DNA from: Vibrio tapetis subsp. quintayensis
Lineage (GTDB): Bacteria > Pseudomonadota > Gammaproteobacteria > Enterobacterales > Vibrionaceae
NCBI RefSeq assembly: GCF_030409945.1
Contig: NZ_JAUFQV010000032.1
Coordinates: 186,001 to 250,000 of the forward strand
DNA: 64,000 nt
Direction: 5' to 3'
Under the pieces are notes generated by a model. The model was not told where the DNA came from and did no database searches. It saw nothing but the letters and a program-made list of their open reading frames with translations. A program made the translations under genes and the position numbers. Positions 53,546 to 63,571 of the stretch are shown piece after piece (position 1 is the first letter of the stretch; every line of letters starts with the position of its first letter).

Positions 53546-54343
53546 GTGAGTTTATCTTCAAGACAAAAAGCCATACTGACCTATCTTGAGCAAGCGCACG
53601 GCGTGTTATCGAGTACCTTGCTATCAGAAAGGTTTTCAGTGTCGGTACAAACCATACGCAAAGACATGAACGACTTGAGCGACAAGGGCATGGTTAGGCG
53701 AGTGCACGGCGGGATATCCCTGCCAAGTGCTAACGATAACCTGTCGTTCACCAATCGAGAGGTTCTTAACTTGTCGGCCAAGCAATGCATCGCACAAAGC
53801 GTGGTACAAGAGCTCCCCGAGGGTACCAGTATTTTCCTTGGAATTGGCACCACGCCAAAACACGTGGCACAAGCATTATTAGATCACCCCGGCTTAACCG
53901 TTGTCACTAACAACATCAATGCAGCGTTGATGTTAAGCCGAAATCCAAACATCGCGGTGCACTTAGCTGGCGGTGATGTTAGGCCGTCCGATGAAGACAC
54001 TGTTGGTGAGTCTGCCACGGCTTTTTATCGTCAATTCAATATAAAAATTGGCATCTTTGGTGTTGGAGGGCTGGGAGAAAAGGGGCAGCTACTTGATTTT
54101 ACGCCGGAAGAGTCCCATTTAACACGAGCCATCATTGAGCAAAGCCAGCAAACTTGGCTAGTATTGGATAAAACCAAACTCGGCCGATACGGGCCAGTAG
54201 TCAGTGGTAAACTCAATGAAATACAACGCATGTTTGTAGACAAATCATCAAACACTATTGAACAGCTTTGCCTGACAAATCAGGTTGAATTAGTCTGCGC
54301 CAGTGAACAACAAGAACAGCATAAGGAAACACTATGCCTCTAA
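53546..54343 (+). CDS. DeoR/GlpR-family transcriptional regulator
   Basis: A 265-residue regulator with the DeoR winged helix (LSERFSVSVQTIRKDMNDL, then RRVHGG) and a sugar-phosphate-isomerase-like C-terminal domain (VVTNNINAALMLS, AGGDVRPSDEDTVG). It starts at GTG with AGGA 7 nt upstream. It is in the ugp operon between ugpC and ugpQ and overlaps ugpQ by 10 bp. The likely effector is glycerol-3-phosphate or a related phospho-ester. Confidence 0.88.
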   Translation: MSLSSRQKAILTYLEQAHGVLSSTLLSERFSVSVQTIRKDMNDLSDKGMVRRVHGGISLPSANDNLSFTNREVLNLSAKQCIAQSVVQELPEGTSIFLGIGTTPKHVAQALLDHPGLTVVTNNINAALMLSRNPNIAVHLAGGDVRPSDEDTVGESATAFYRQFNIKIGIFGVGGLGEKGQLLDFTPEESHLTRAIIEQSQQTWLVLDKTKLGRYGPVVSGKLNEIQRMFVDKSSNTIEQLCLTNQVELVCASEQQEQHKETLCL

Positions 54344-55038
54344 TCGTCGGTCATCGTGGGGTTGCAGGTACGCACCCAGAGAACACCAAAGCCAGTATTA
54401 ACCAAGCCATATCCTTAGGGTTAAAATGGATTGAGATAGACGTGCAACCAACCAAAGATGATGTGTTGGTGGTTTGTCATGATCATACACTAGAGCGATG
54501 CAGTAATGGCAAAGGCCGAGTCGATGAACACACCTTAGCTGAATTGGAAGCCTTAGATTTCGGTCGATGGTTTGCAGCAGATTTTGCACACGAACCGATT
54601 TTAACGTTAGCCGAATTGTTAACTCATGCTAGCCAACATTCATTGCACATCAATATTGAAGTAAAAATTGACCGCCACGATCCTGCGCACGTTGTCACCT
54701 TACTCACAGCAGAGCTAGAACGCGCTAACATCAATCGTGATTTGATTTTAATTTCGAGTTTTAGCCACGATGTGGTCAAACAGCTTGCCGAAAAATGTGG
54801 CGAGTACCGACTTGGCGTTATTTCCGATGAACTCAGTGATGGAGACTGCATCCTGCTTGCGCAAGTTAACGCGTTTAGCTGCCACCTCTATTACAAAAAC
54901 ACCACTCAAGAGACCGTCACCAAATTAAAAGGTTTAGGGTATCAAGTGTGGTGTTATACGGTTAACGAGCCGACCAGCTTCCCGCTACTTAATGACGTAG
55001 ACGCAATTTTCACTGATTATCCAACTCGTTTTTTGTAG
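54334..55038 (+). CDS. ugpQ: Cytoplasmic glycerophosphodiester phosphodiesterase
   Basis: A 234-residue TIM-barrel enzyme with the GDPD motifs GHRGVAGTHPENT and IEIDVQPTKDDVLVVCHDHTLER (in part), holding both catalytic histidines and the Ca2+-binding Glu/Asp. It hydrolyses glycerophosphodiesters to glycerol-3-phosphate and an alcohol, inside the cell as there is no signal peptide. It is the last gene of the ugp operon, as in E. coli. Confidence 0.94.
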   Translation: MPLIVGHRGVAGTHPENTKASINQAISLGLKWIEIDVQPTKDDVLVVCHDHTLERCSNGKGRVDEHTLAELEALDFGRWFAADFAHEPILTLAELLTHASQHSLHINIEVKIDRHDPAHVVTLLTAELERANINRDLILISSFSHDVVKQLAEKCGEYRLGVISDELSDGDCILLAQVNAFSCHLYYKNTTQETVTKLKGLGYQVWCYTVNEPTSFPLLNDVDAIFTDYPTRFL

Positions 55039-55085
55039 TCGCTTTAGGCATCACCTTAGGGCAGCAGAAAAACGACTACATGCAC

Positions 55086-56294
55086 TTAATTTGACAAACT
55101 CGGCTTGCTAACCACTTTGTCCGGTCTAAATGCACTTATTTGCCCACGATTAGTCATGTCAGCTTCAACTAAGCTGTACATGGCACGTCTGTAATTATGG
55201 ATTTGATCAGGCGCGGTCGGATTATAACCGTCGTTTTTTCCGTTAACGTGGTCATGGTAGAACGCCCAGTAGTTATTCGCCCAGTGAACCACTGAACCGT
55301 GATTAGTTCCTGCTTGACCAAATGGGTGTACTAAAATTCCCCTCTGATCAAAGTTATGCAGTGGGTTATTATTGTTCCAAGCGACTGCATGTTTGATCTG
55401 ATAGCCTCCAGGGTAAGGCCAACTTGCCGGAGCCGTAACACTTGCCCATTGCAACCACACGTCATTTCCTACTTTATAAGCATGCGGCCCTTCCAAATAG
55501 CTACCAGGTTCTAATCCAAGATCAAGCGGGTTGTATATATAATCGAAGTTAGCATCTATTTTGGCAGCCCAAATGGCTTTATTGCCACCACCACCATTCT
55601 TCGCATAAAAAATATACCACTGAGTGCCTATTTTGATAACTGATGGATCAAAGACATGATCAAAGTTATTGTTGGTCGAGATAGGATTTTCTCTTGCAAC
55701 AAATGGCCCTTCAGGTGAATTAGACACAGCGACACCAATGGTTTGGTGGCTGTTATCTTGGCGAACACTTGGGAAGAACATGTAGTATTTTCCATCATCT
55801 CCTTTTACCACATCGGCGGCCCACATAGTTGCACTGTGACCCCAACCCTCCGCTGATTTTCGCGCCCAAGGCACATCTTTCTGACGCAGTACCAGCCCAT
55901 GTTTTTCCCACGAACTTTGATTGAGTGCCGTATCGATTGATGAAAAAACTTGGTATCCAGGCATACAGAAACCCGTATTAGCCCAAGGAGAGTAAGCGTG
56001 CTTTTGCAGTTTATCGGAGCGAATCTGGCAGAGCTCTTTACTGTCTGTAGAGGTGTAGACGTACAACTTCCCGTCAAATACTTTCGCCGTTGGATCCGCT
56101 GATCCCACCGGATGCCACTGATTAAAGTGCGGGTTGCTACCACCATCCCAGATCAAATTTGGAGCCCAAGCTTCAGGAAGCAACGTTCTGTTTCTAAGCG
56201 TTTCCGCATACGCGCTCGTGATCACCATAGGCGCAATAACCACTGATAAAATAAGGCTCTTATAACTAAAAGAGCGACTGTTTGTGATGTTCAT
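55086..56294 (-). CDS. Secreted GH43-type glycoside hydrolase
   Basis: A 402-residue protein with a signal peptide (residues about 1-30, ending SAYA), so periplasmic or secreted. The five-bladed propeller residues of GH43 are visible: GSADPTAKVFDGKLYVY (catalytic base Asp), HVFDPSVIKIG (pKa-modulating Asp) and YLEGPHAYK (acid Glu). Likely activity is on beta-xylosides or alpha-L-arabinofuranosides, which fits the adjacent xylose genes. The subfamily cannot be decided. It is convergent with ugpQ (47-bp gap). Confidence 0.85.
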   Translation of the reverse strand: MNITNSRSFSYKSLILSVVIAPMVITSAYAETLRNRTLLPEAWAPNLIWDGGSNPHFNQWHPVGSADPTAKVFDGKLYVYTSTDSKELCQIRSDKLQKHAYSPWANTGFCMPGYQVFSSIDTALNQSSWEKHGLVLRQKDVPWARKSAEGWGHSATMWAADVVKGDDGKYYMFFPSVRQDNSHQTIGVAVSNSPEGPFVARENPISTNNNFDHVFDPSVIKIGTQWYIFYAKNGGGGNKAIWAAKIDANFDYIYNPLDLGLEPGSYLEGPHAYKVGNDVWLQWASVTAPASWPYPGGYQIKHAVAWNNNNPLHNFDQRGILVHPFGQAGTNHGSVVHWANNYWAFYHDHVNGKNDGYNPTAPDQIHNYRRAMYSLVEADMTNRGQISAFRPDKVVSKPSLSN

Positions 56295-56780
56295 TACTTA
56301 ATTCGTCCTTGTATTTCATGTTGTAAAGATAAGTACTTCGAAAAGAAACCTGCACAATAAATGAGCAGCCAACTTGAAGTGAGTAAAGTTCACATCTTGC
56401 TATAAATAAAGAACGACATTGCATAAACAAAGACATTATCACAATTAACAAAAAACATAATCAGATAAACAAATTACAGGGAAGATATATTAACTTTATC
56501 TATTTCAGTTATAAAAAATCACAAACAAAGCCAATAACACCAAGTAATAATCATTAAAAATCAAAAGGTTAAATCAAAAGGTTAAATCACAAAATAACCA
56601 ATTTAAATTGATAAGCCAACAGAACCACAAAAATAGATGGTGTAATTTTTAGTCCATATTACATTTCCTACCATCTAACTTAGACAAATAAAATAGCACG
56701 CAAGTATAATTACAGTTAACACTTAATTCGTGTTAACTGTAATATAATTAAATATTATTTATTTCACAAAAATTAGTACA
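56295..56780. other. 486-bp AT-rich region between xylB and GH43
   Basis: This very AT-rich stretch carries the GH43 promoter and the hairpin at 56709. A short direct repeat, AAAGGTTAAATCA, occurs twice near 56565-56590. No gene was recognised. Confidence 0.5.
56709..56743. other. Perfect 14-bp inverted repeat after xylB
   Basis: ATTACAGTTAACAC and GTGTTAACTGTAAT are perfect inverted copies separated by TTAATTC, 38 bp past the xylB stop. There is no T tract, so it may be a transcript-end hairpin or a regulator site for GH43. Confidence 0.6.
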
Positions 56781-58232
56781 CTAAAATACGTCTTTTAGTT
56801 TTGCATACAATTTTCGGTAAGTCACTCTCTTCGTTTTGTAGTGCTGTTGCAACGCTTGGTTCGGCTCGTGCCTCTGAACAAGTTCTGGTACTGGACACAC
56901 CTCCTTCACCGTTGCTGATTCATCCACGCCTAGAATAGCGAGCCGAGCCGCCCCTAAAGCAGGGCCAACATCTCCGCCTTTTCTATACACTAACGGTAAT
57001 CCGACGATATCCGCCAGCATTTGTCGCCAGTACTCACTTCTCGCTCCGCCACCAATCAGTGAAACCTCATCAGGAACCATTTTTGTGTCATGTAGTGCGT
57101 CAAACCCGTCCGCAAACGCGAATCCGACCCCCTCAAGTACAGACAAAGCAAGTTCATTACGGGACGTAGTGTGTGTCATACCAAAAAATACACCCTTGGC
57201 ATTTGGATCATTATGAGGGGTACGTTCACCCGATAAGTAAGGGAGAAAAATGACAATGGAATGTTGGTCTACGTCTTTCTCTACGCTTGAGATCATCTCT
57301 CCCACATCATCAAACCCGGTCAACTCCGCAACCCATGTTAGACATGATGCCGCACTCAAAATAACAGACATGGTATGCCACGTGTTTGGAAGCGCATGAC
57401 AAAAACTGTGCAAAGCCGATTCCGGATTAGAAACAAAACCATCACTTACCACGAAATAAACACCTGAAGTACCTAACGATAACATCGCTTGGCCAGGTTC
57501 CGTTAACCCAACCCCGATGGCACCGGCGGCATTGTCACCCCCGCCGGCAATCACAGGAACACAAGACATACCCCATTTATGCGCGACGTCTTCACTCAAA
57601 GTCCCTGTTACGTCGCTGCCTTCATAAAGCGTTGGCATGTTCTCTCTTGTTAATCCGGTCGCACGTAATAACGTATCACTCCAATCGCGCGCTTTAACAT
57701 CCAGCCAAGCAGTACCAGCTGAATCAGACATTTCGGATGCACAGTCACCCGTCATTTTAAAGCGCAAATAATCTTTAGGAAGCAGCACCTTATCAATTTT
57801 TCTAAACAATTCCGGCTCGTAGTTTTCGACCCACTTTAATTTCGGAGCAGTAAAGCCCGGCATCATAATATTGCCCGTAATGTCACGGCAGTTTTGTACT
57901 TCTTTCTCGATCTGTTTGCACTCTTCTTCGCAACGGCCATCATTCCATAGAATCGCAGGCCTGATGACATTTCCGGTGTTATCAAGCAAGGTCGCTCCGT
58001 GCATTTGCCCTGATAAACCAATGGCTTTAACCATAGATAAATCAAATTCTTTTCCTAGTTCTTCTATGCATTGGCAAGTTGCTTGCCACCAATCGGCAGG
58101 ATCTTGCTCCGACCACAGTGGCTTTAACCGAGACACCGACAATTCGGCTGTTTTTGTACCCATTATTTCGCCAGCTCTGGACATAATGATTGATTTAACA
58201 CCTGAAGTGCCTAAGTCAATTCCGATATACAT
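56781..58232 (-). CDS. xylB: Xylulokinase
   Basis: A 483-residue FGGY kinase that phosphorylates D-xylulose to xylulose-5-phosphate. Motifs are MYIGIDLGTSGVKSI, SGQMHGATLLD, ILWNDGRCEEE and GGGARSEYWRQMLADI. The ATG at 58232 has GAGGT 6 nt upstream; an in-frame codon 36 bp further up has no such site. It stands alone on the left strand and is divergent from xylR; the usual partner xylA is not next to it. Confidence 0.95.
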   Translation of the reverse strand: MYIGIDLGTSGVKSIIMSRAGEIMGTKTAELSVSRLKPLWSEQDPADWWQATCQCIEELGKEFDLSMVKAIGLSGQMHGATLLDNTGNVIRPAILWNDGRCEEECKQIEKEVQNCRDITGNIMMPGFTAPKLKWVENYEPELFRKIDKVLLPKDYLRFKMTGDCASEMSDSAGTAWLDVKARDWSDTLLRATGLTRENMPTLYEGSDVTGTLSEDVAHKWGMSCVPVIAGGGDNAAGAIGVGLTEPGQAMLSLGTSGVYFVVSDGFVSNPESALHSFCHALPNTWHTMSVILSAASCLTWVAELTGFDDVGEMISSVEKDVDQHSIVIFLPYLSGERTPHNDPNAKGVFFGMTHTTSRNELALSVLEGVGFAFADGFDALHDTKMVPDEVSLIGGGARSEYWRQMLADIVGLPLVYRKGGDVGPALGAARLAILGVDESATVKEVCPVPELVQRHEPNQALQQHYKTKRVTYRKLYAKLKDVF

Positions 58233-58473
58233 AACATAACCTCTATTGATTGCGATTCGACAGACCACGGGGCTAAAACCGCAGGGGAAATGTCGGTGGA
58301 CGCTTTTTCTGATTATTCAATACTAATCCACTGCACCCTTTATACAATTACGTTATTTAACAGTGAGTTTCACTCATTTATTGAATGGGCGAGAGATCAC
58401 ACCCTGTATGGAGTCTTCGCTGCTACAATCCTAAAATAACAATGGGGCTGACAAAGTTAACAATAAGGATATT

Positions 58474-59679
58474 ATGAATAGAAGATATCGTATTACTCTG
58501 CTCTTCAATGCCAATAAAGTCTATGACCGACAAGTAATTGAAGGCATCGGTGAATATTTGCAGGCTTCTCAGTGTGAATGGGATATCTTTCTAGAAGAAG
58601 ATTTCGTAACTCACCTAGATAACTTTAAAAATTGGACAGGAGATGGGATCATTGCGGATTTTGATAGCCCAGAGATTCAAGCTCTACTTTCTGAATCTGA
58701 CATTCCTGTTATCGGCGTTGGCGGGTCATACACCAACAAAGAAGACTACCCTCCTGTTCCGTACGTAGCCACCGACAACGAAGCTTTGATCGAATTAGGC
58801 TTTCAACACCTAAAAGAAAAAGGGTTGGAACATTTCGCGTTTTACGGTATCCCGCACGACCCGGCAAAACGCTGGGCGTTGGAACGAGAACTCGCCTTTA
58901 AAAAAATCGTTGAGCGTGAGGGGTATGCTAGCGCTATCTATCGAGGAAAAGAAACCAGCCCACAAACATGGCAATATGACATGAATAGGCTTGCTGACTG
59001 GCTGCAGCGCTTACCGACACCAACCGGAATCATTGCGGTAACCGACTCTCGTGCTCGTCACCTCCTGCAAACCTGTGAACAGCTAGGTATCATGGTGCCA
59101 GACAAAGTATCCGTAATAGGTATAGATAACGAAGAGCTGGCTCGTTACCTTACCCGCGTGTCACTCAGCTCGGTAGGTCAAGGCTGTAAAGATATGGGGT
59201 ATCGAGCGGCGAAAATGCTGCATAAACTGCTAGATAATCAACATAAGGAACCTGCATCATCAAGCCAAAACAACACGTTTGCGCGGGTCTTGATCCCACC
59301 GACTAAAGTCTTTGAGAGACAAAGTACTGACTTCCAAGCATTAAAAGACCCATACGTAATACAAGCAATGCACTTTATTCGCCATAATGCTTGTAAAGGC
59401 ATTAAGGTCGATCAAGTTCTGGATAATGTAGGAATATCACGCTCCAACATGGAAGCTCGCTTCAGAGAAGAACGTAACCATTCAATTCACCAGGAAATCC
59501 ACAACTCTAAACTAAAAAGAGCCTGTTCATTATTGCAAGGTACATCATTACCCATCTTGGAAATCGCCGAGTTATGCGGTTACCCGTCTTTGCAATACAT
59601 GTACACCGTATTTAAGAAAAACCTCGAACAAACCCCTAAAGACTACCGTGAAGCATCTCGTTCTAACGGGGATAATTAA
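58474..59679 (+). CDS. xylR: Xylose operon regulator (AraC family with sugar-binding sensor)
   Basis: A 401-residue activator like E. coli XylR (392). Residues about 1-285 form a LacI/periplasmic-binding-like xylose sensor (RRYRITLLFNANKVYDRQVI; WALERELAF; VIGIDNEELARYLTR). Residues about 290-390 are two AraC helix-turn-helix motifs (VDQVLDNVGISRSNMEARFR; ILEIAELCGYPSLQYMYTVF). AAGGATATT precedes the ATG. It lies between the divergent xylB and the convergent xylH. Confidence 0.94.
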   Translation: MNRRYRITLLFNANKVYDRQVIEGIGEYLQASQCEWDIFLEEDFVTHLDNFKNWTGDGIIADFDSPEIQALLSESDIPVIGVGGSYTNKEDYPPVPYVATDNEALIELGFQHLKEKGLEHFAFYGIPHDPAKRWALERELAFKKIVEREGYASAIYRGKETSPQTWQYDMNRLADWLQRLPTPTGIIAVTDSRARHLLQTCEQLGIMVPDKVSVIGIDNEELARYLTRVSLSSVGQGCKDMGYRAAKMLHKLLDNQHKEPASSSQNNTFARVLIPPTKVFERQSTDFQALKDPYVIQAMHFIRHNACKGIKVDQVLDNVGISRSNMEARFREERNHSIHQEIHNSKLKRACSLLQGTSLPILEIAELCGYPSLQYMYTVFKKNLEQTPKDYREASRSNGDN

Positions 59680-59716
59680 CCTCTCACAATAAAAAAGAAA
59701 CCAAACAACCTAAAAC

Positions 59717-59749
59717 AAAAAATGGCCCTAATAATTAGGGCCATTTTTT
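59717..59749. terminator. Bidirectional terminator between xylR and xylH
   Basis: AAAAAATGGCCCTAAT and ATTAGGGCCATTTTTT form a perfect stem around a very short loop, with A and T tracts on both sides, between two convergent transcripts. Confidence 0.95.
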
Positions 59750-59809
59750 GTCAGTTACATTATTTTTAGGCTTAATAGGGCCGAAATATTCTGCCCTATT
59801 AACGAGCGA

Positions 59810-60982
59810 TTAACGCTTCACTTTTGTTGCGCTATCCATCCAAACGGCGAGTAATAAAATTCCACCTTTAACAACGTATTGCCAGAAAGTTGGAACATCC
59901 ATCATACTCATACCGTTATCCAGTGAAGCCATAATAAAAGCACCAATCACTGCACCGATAACCGTACCAACACCACCCGCCATACTTGCCCCGCCGATAA
60001 CACAAGCAGCAATGGCATCCAGTTCAGCAATATTACCGGCAGATGGAGAGCCTGCACCTAAACGGCTACTAAGCACGAGCGCTGCAGCCCCGACAAGGAA
60101 ACCATTCATCGCATACACAGACAGCTTAGTCTTCTCAACATTGATCCCTGAAAGTCGGCTCGCTTCAATGTTGCCACCAATTGCGTAAATACGGCGACCA
60201 AACTGAGTTTTGTTCGCTATAAAGGTTCCAACAATCAAGAACACGGCCAATAGAAGTACAGGGGTCGGTACACCTCGGTAGTCGTTAAGAATTAGAATGA
60301 TACTAAGAACACCGACACCCAATAAACTATGCTTCATAAGGGCAGTTCGCGCCGCTTCCACAGGAAGTTGATACTGGTTTCTTGTGACTCTTCGCTTCTT
60401 TTGCCATGCAAAGTACATTGCTAACCCAGCAACACCCATCACCATACTGATCATATTAGGCAGGTAGCTTTGTCCTATCAGGCCCATCTCACTTGATATG
60501 GGCGCAACGGTCGTTCCATCGGTAATACCAATCAAGATACCTCTAAACGCCAACATTCCTGCGAGTGTTACAATGAAAGATGGCACCTTTCTATACGCTA
60601 CCCACCAACCATTCCATAGGCCCAGTAAGAATCCCGCACCAAGTGTGAGTACAATCGTCAGTGGTAACGGTAGACCAAACCACACATCCAATATTGCGGC
60701 GGCACCGCCCAATAGGCCCATCATTGAACCAACAGACAGATCAATCTCACCACTAATTATGACAAACACCATTCCTATGGCAAGAATGCCGGTGATCGAT
60801 GTCTGTCTAAATAAGTTCGATATGTTTCGTGGCGATAAGTATGCCCATTCCGTCATGACGCTAAAAAATAGCATGATCATAATGATGGCGGTCGCCATTA
60901 CCAATAACTGTAGTTTTGCTCCTTGAAACCAACTCTTCCAATTGAAACCTGAGTCTGTCGATACTGATTTTACTTGTTCCAT
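59810..60982 (-). CDS. xylH: D-xylose ABC transporter, permease
   Basis: A 390-residue inner-membrane permease with about ten helices. It starts MEQVKSVSTDSGFNWKSW; GAGGT lies 8 nt before the ATG at 60982, directly after the xylG stop (60987). A longer frame to 61066 would overlap xylG and is unlike the family. Typical phrases are VIISGEIDLSVGSMMGL, GGNIEASRLSGI and CVIGGASMAGGVGTV. E. coli XylH has 393 residues. Confidence 0.95.
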   Translation of the reverse strand: MEQVKSVSTDSGFNWKSWFQGAKLQLLVMATAIIMIMLFFSVMTEWAYLSPRNISNLFRQTSITGILAIGMVFVIISGEIDLSVGSMMGLLGGAAAILDVWFGLPLPLTIVLTLGAGFLLGLWNGWWVAYRKVPSFIVTLAGMLAFRGILIGITDGTTVAPISSEMGLIGQSYLPNMISMVMGVAGLAMYFAWQKKRRVTRNQYQLPVEAARTALMKHSLLGVGVLSIILILNDYRGVPTPVLLLAVFLIVGTFIANKTQFGRRIYAIGGNIEASRLSGINVEKTKLSVYAMNGFLVGAAALVLSSRLGAGSPSAGNIAELDAIAACVIGGASMAGGVGTVIGAVIGAFIMASLDNGMSMMDVPTFWQYVVKGGILLLAVWMDSATKVKR

Positions 60983-60986
60983 GACA

Positions 60987-62516
60987 TCATACCTCTTGAG
61001 CGAGCTTTTCTGAGAGCGCGCAATCCATGATTTTCTCTTGAGTGAGCCCCTGATTAACCAGGTCACCTTTCAAATTCCCTTCGTGCATAACGAGTACGCG
61101 ATCGCTGATCCCTAGTACTTCTGGCAGCTCCGATGAAACCATGATGATGCTAATACCTTGTTTTACTAGCTTAAACATCAACTTATAGATCTCATACTTC
61201 GCCCCAACATCAATACCGCGAGTCGGTTCATCCAATATAAGCACCTGAGGATTCACCATTAAAAACCGCGCCAAGATAGCTTTTTGCTGATTACCACCAG
61301 ACAAGTTACGTATCGGAAGCTCAGCGTTAGGGGTTTTAACCGTTAAAGATTGAATAGATTGGCTAATTTCAGCGGCTTCTTTGATGTCGTCCAATATTCC
61401 GAACTTGGCAAAACCGTCTAAGCCTGCAAGTGTGATGTTCTCACCCACACCCATAATCGGAATGATGCCATGCCGTTTACGATCTTCCGGTACCATGGCA
61501 ATGCCCGCTTGCAAGGCATCCCTGCTACTTCCCAAGGCCAGTTGCTTGCCATTTAAGGAAATTTCGCCACTCGACTTTCCTTGATAACAACCATAGATAC
61601 ACTCCATTAATTCCGTACGACCAGCCCCTACTAAGCCAGAAACACCCAGAATTTCTCCTCGGCGCAATACAAAACTAACGTTAGCTACTTTTGAAATATG
61701 AGGGTTCATTTTATCGAAGGCGTTAATATTTTTAGCTTCCAATACTACATCACCAATATCGTGATCCTCTCTTGGAAACAATTGCTTCATTTCACGACCA
61801 ACCATCATGGTAATAATGTCGTCCGTTGTCATGGTCGCCGCCGATTTTGTGCCAATATGTGTACCGTCCCGAATCACACAAATTTGGTCTGAAATGGCTT
61901 TCACTTCATTAAGCTTATGGGAGATATAAATACAACTCACCCCCTGTTGCCTAAGGTTCTCGACTAGGTCTAACAGTATCTCGGTTTCTGATTCTGTTAG
62001 GGGAGCGGTCGGTTCATCCAAAACCAGAATCTTTGCATCTTTAGAAAGTGCTTTAGCAATTTCGATCAATTGCTGTTGACCCACCCCTAAATCACCAACG
62101 CGTGTTTCAGGTGAAATATTCAATTTTACCTTTTCTAATAGCTTGGCTGATTCTGCATGCATTCGGTCAAAATCAAGAATGCCAAACGTTTCTATTTCTG
62201 CACCGAGAAACAGGTTCTCTAACACCGACAACTCTTTCACCAGTGTCAACTCTTGGTGGATGATTGCTATACCTAACCCTTCAGTATCCGCTATCCCCTT
62301 TGCTTTCACAGTTTGACCTTCAAAGATGATCTCGCCTTCAAAGTCACCATGAGGATAGATCCCACATAACACTTTCATCAACGTCGACTTTCCGGAACCA
62401 TTCTCTCCACAAAGAGAAAGTACCTCACCACGACCCAACGTAATACTGACACCATCCAGTGCTTTTACTTCACCGAATCGTTTAACAATATTCCGCATTT
62501 CTAACAACGACTCCAT
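60987..62516 (-). CDS. xylG: D-xylose ABC transporter, ATPase
   Basis: A 509-residue protein with two ABC domains. The first has Walker A GENGSGKST and signature LGVGQQQLIEIAKAL. The second has a degenerate A loop, SGLVGAGRTEL, and the signature NLSGGNQQKAILARFL, which is normal in sugar ABC ATPases. Walker B sequences LVLDEPTAPL and LILDEPTRGID are present. AAGGAG 6 nt before the ATG at 62516 decides the start. Confidence 0.95.
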   Translation of the reverse strand: MESLLEMRNIVKRFGEVKALDGVSITLGRGEVLSLCGENGSGKSTLMKVLCGIYPHGDFEGEIIFEGQTVKAKGIADTEGLGIAIIHQELTLVKELSVLENLFLGAEIETFGILDFDRMHAESAKLLEKVKLNISPETRVGDLGVGQQQLIEIAKALSKDAKILVLDEPTAPLTESETEILLDLVENLRQQGVSCIYISHKLNEVKAISDQICVIRDGTHIGTKSAATMTTDDIITMMVGREMKQLFPREDHDIGDVVLEAKNINAFDKMNPHISKVANVSFVLRRGEILGVSGLVGAGRTELMECIYGCYQGKSSGEISLNGKQLALGSSRDALQAGIAMVPEDRKRHGIIPIMGVGENITLAGLDGFAKFGILDDIKEAAEISQSIQSLTVKTPNAELPIRNLSGGNQQKAILARFLMVNPQVLILDEPTRGIDVGAKYEIYKLMFKLVKQGISIIMVSSELPEVLGISDRVLVMHEGNLKGDLVNQGLTQEKIMDCALSEKLAQEV

Positions 62517-62575
62517 ACCACACTCCTTGATCATAAAACGAGGACTAGGGTAAACCCCAGCCCTTGATTGATGCC

Positions 62576-63571
62576 TTATTGATAGACCGAGCTTTCAGAG
62601 TGGAATTTGTCAGCAATTACTGTCGTCTTAATATTGGTTTTGTTAACAGCGATTGGTTTTAGTAACCAAGCTGGTACGTCTTTAACACCATTATTAAGAA
62701 CAGCATTGGTTTCTGGCGCTTCGTTACTGCCTAGTTCAACAGCAATTTCCGCCGCTCGTGCTGCTAATTTACTGATAGGTTTGTATACCGTCATCGTTTG
62801 AGTGCCATCAACAATACGGCGAATAGCCGCTAAGTCTGCATCTTGGCCCGAGATAGATACTTTACCGGCTAAACCTTGTGCGCCTAACGCTTGAATTGCG
62901 CCACCAGCGGTTGCGTCATTCGAAGCGACAACTACATCGATGTTGTTGTTGGTTGCCGTTAGTGCATTTTCCATGATCTTAAGAGCATTTTCCGCTAACC
63001 ACGAATCAACCCACTGATCACCAACCACTGTGATATCACCAGAATCAATTTTCGATTGCAGCACATTCATTTGGCCTTGACGGAACAACTTAGCGTTGTT
63101 ATCTGTTGGCGCACCACCCATTAGGAAGTAATTGCCGTTTGGTTTTTGATCTAGCATGGCTTTCGCCTGCATCTCACCTACTTTTTCATTATCAAACGAC
63201 AAGTAGAAATCGATTTCAGCGTTATTAATTAAACGGTCGTATGCGAGAACTTGAATTCCATCACGCTTTGCTTCTGCAATCACATTAGTAAGCACTTCAC
63301 CGTTGTAAGGAATAATGACAAGCACATCAACACCACGAGAAATCATGTTCTCGATCTGAGATATTTGAGTTTGCTCATTACCGTTTGCAGATTGCACATA
63401 TACTTTTGCGCCAAGCTCTTCCGCTTTATCAACAAAAATATCTCTGTCCTTTTGCCAGCGCTCTAGACGAAGGTCATCAATCGCCATACCGATTTTTACA
63501 GTGTCCGCAAATGTAGGGATTGCAGCAAAAGCAAGAGCAGCAGTACATAGAAGAGAAATTACCTTTTTCAT
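62576..63571 (-). CDS. xylF: D-xylose ABC transporter, periplasmic binding protein
   Basis: A 331-residue periplasmic protein with a signal peptide (residues 1-22, AFAAIPTFA) and the ribose/xylose-binding fold: KIGMAIDDLRLERWQKDRDIF (in part), YDRLINNAEIDFYLSFDNEKVG (in part) and SGQDADLAAIRRIVDG. E. coli XylF has 330 residues. AAAGGATAATATA precedes the ATG. It is first in the leftward xylFGH operon. Confidence 0.96.
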   Translation of the reverse strand: MKKVISLLCTAALAFAAIPTFADTVKIGMAIDDLRLERWQKDRDIFVDKAEELGAKVYVQSANGNEQTQISQIENMISRGVDVLVIIPYNGEVLTNVIAEAKRDGIQVLAYDRLINNAEIDFYLSFDNEKVGEMQAKAMLDQKPNGNYFLMGGAPTDNNAKLFRQGQMNVLQSKIDSGDITVVGDQWVDSWLAENALKIMENALTATNNNIDVVVASNDATAGGAIQALGAQGLAGKVSISGQDADLAAIRRIVDGTQTMTVYKPISKLAARAAEIAVELGSNEAPETNAVLNNGVKDVPAWLLKPIAVNKTNIKTTVIADKFHSESSVYQ

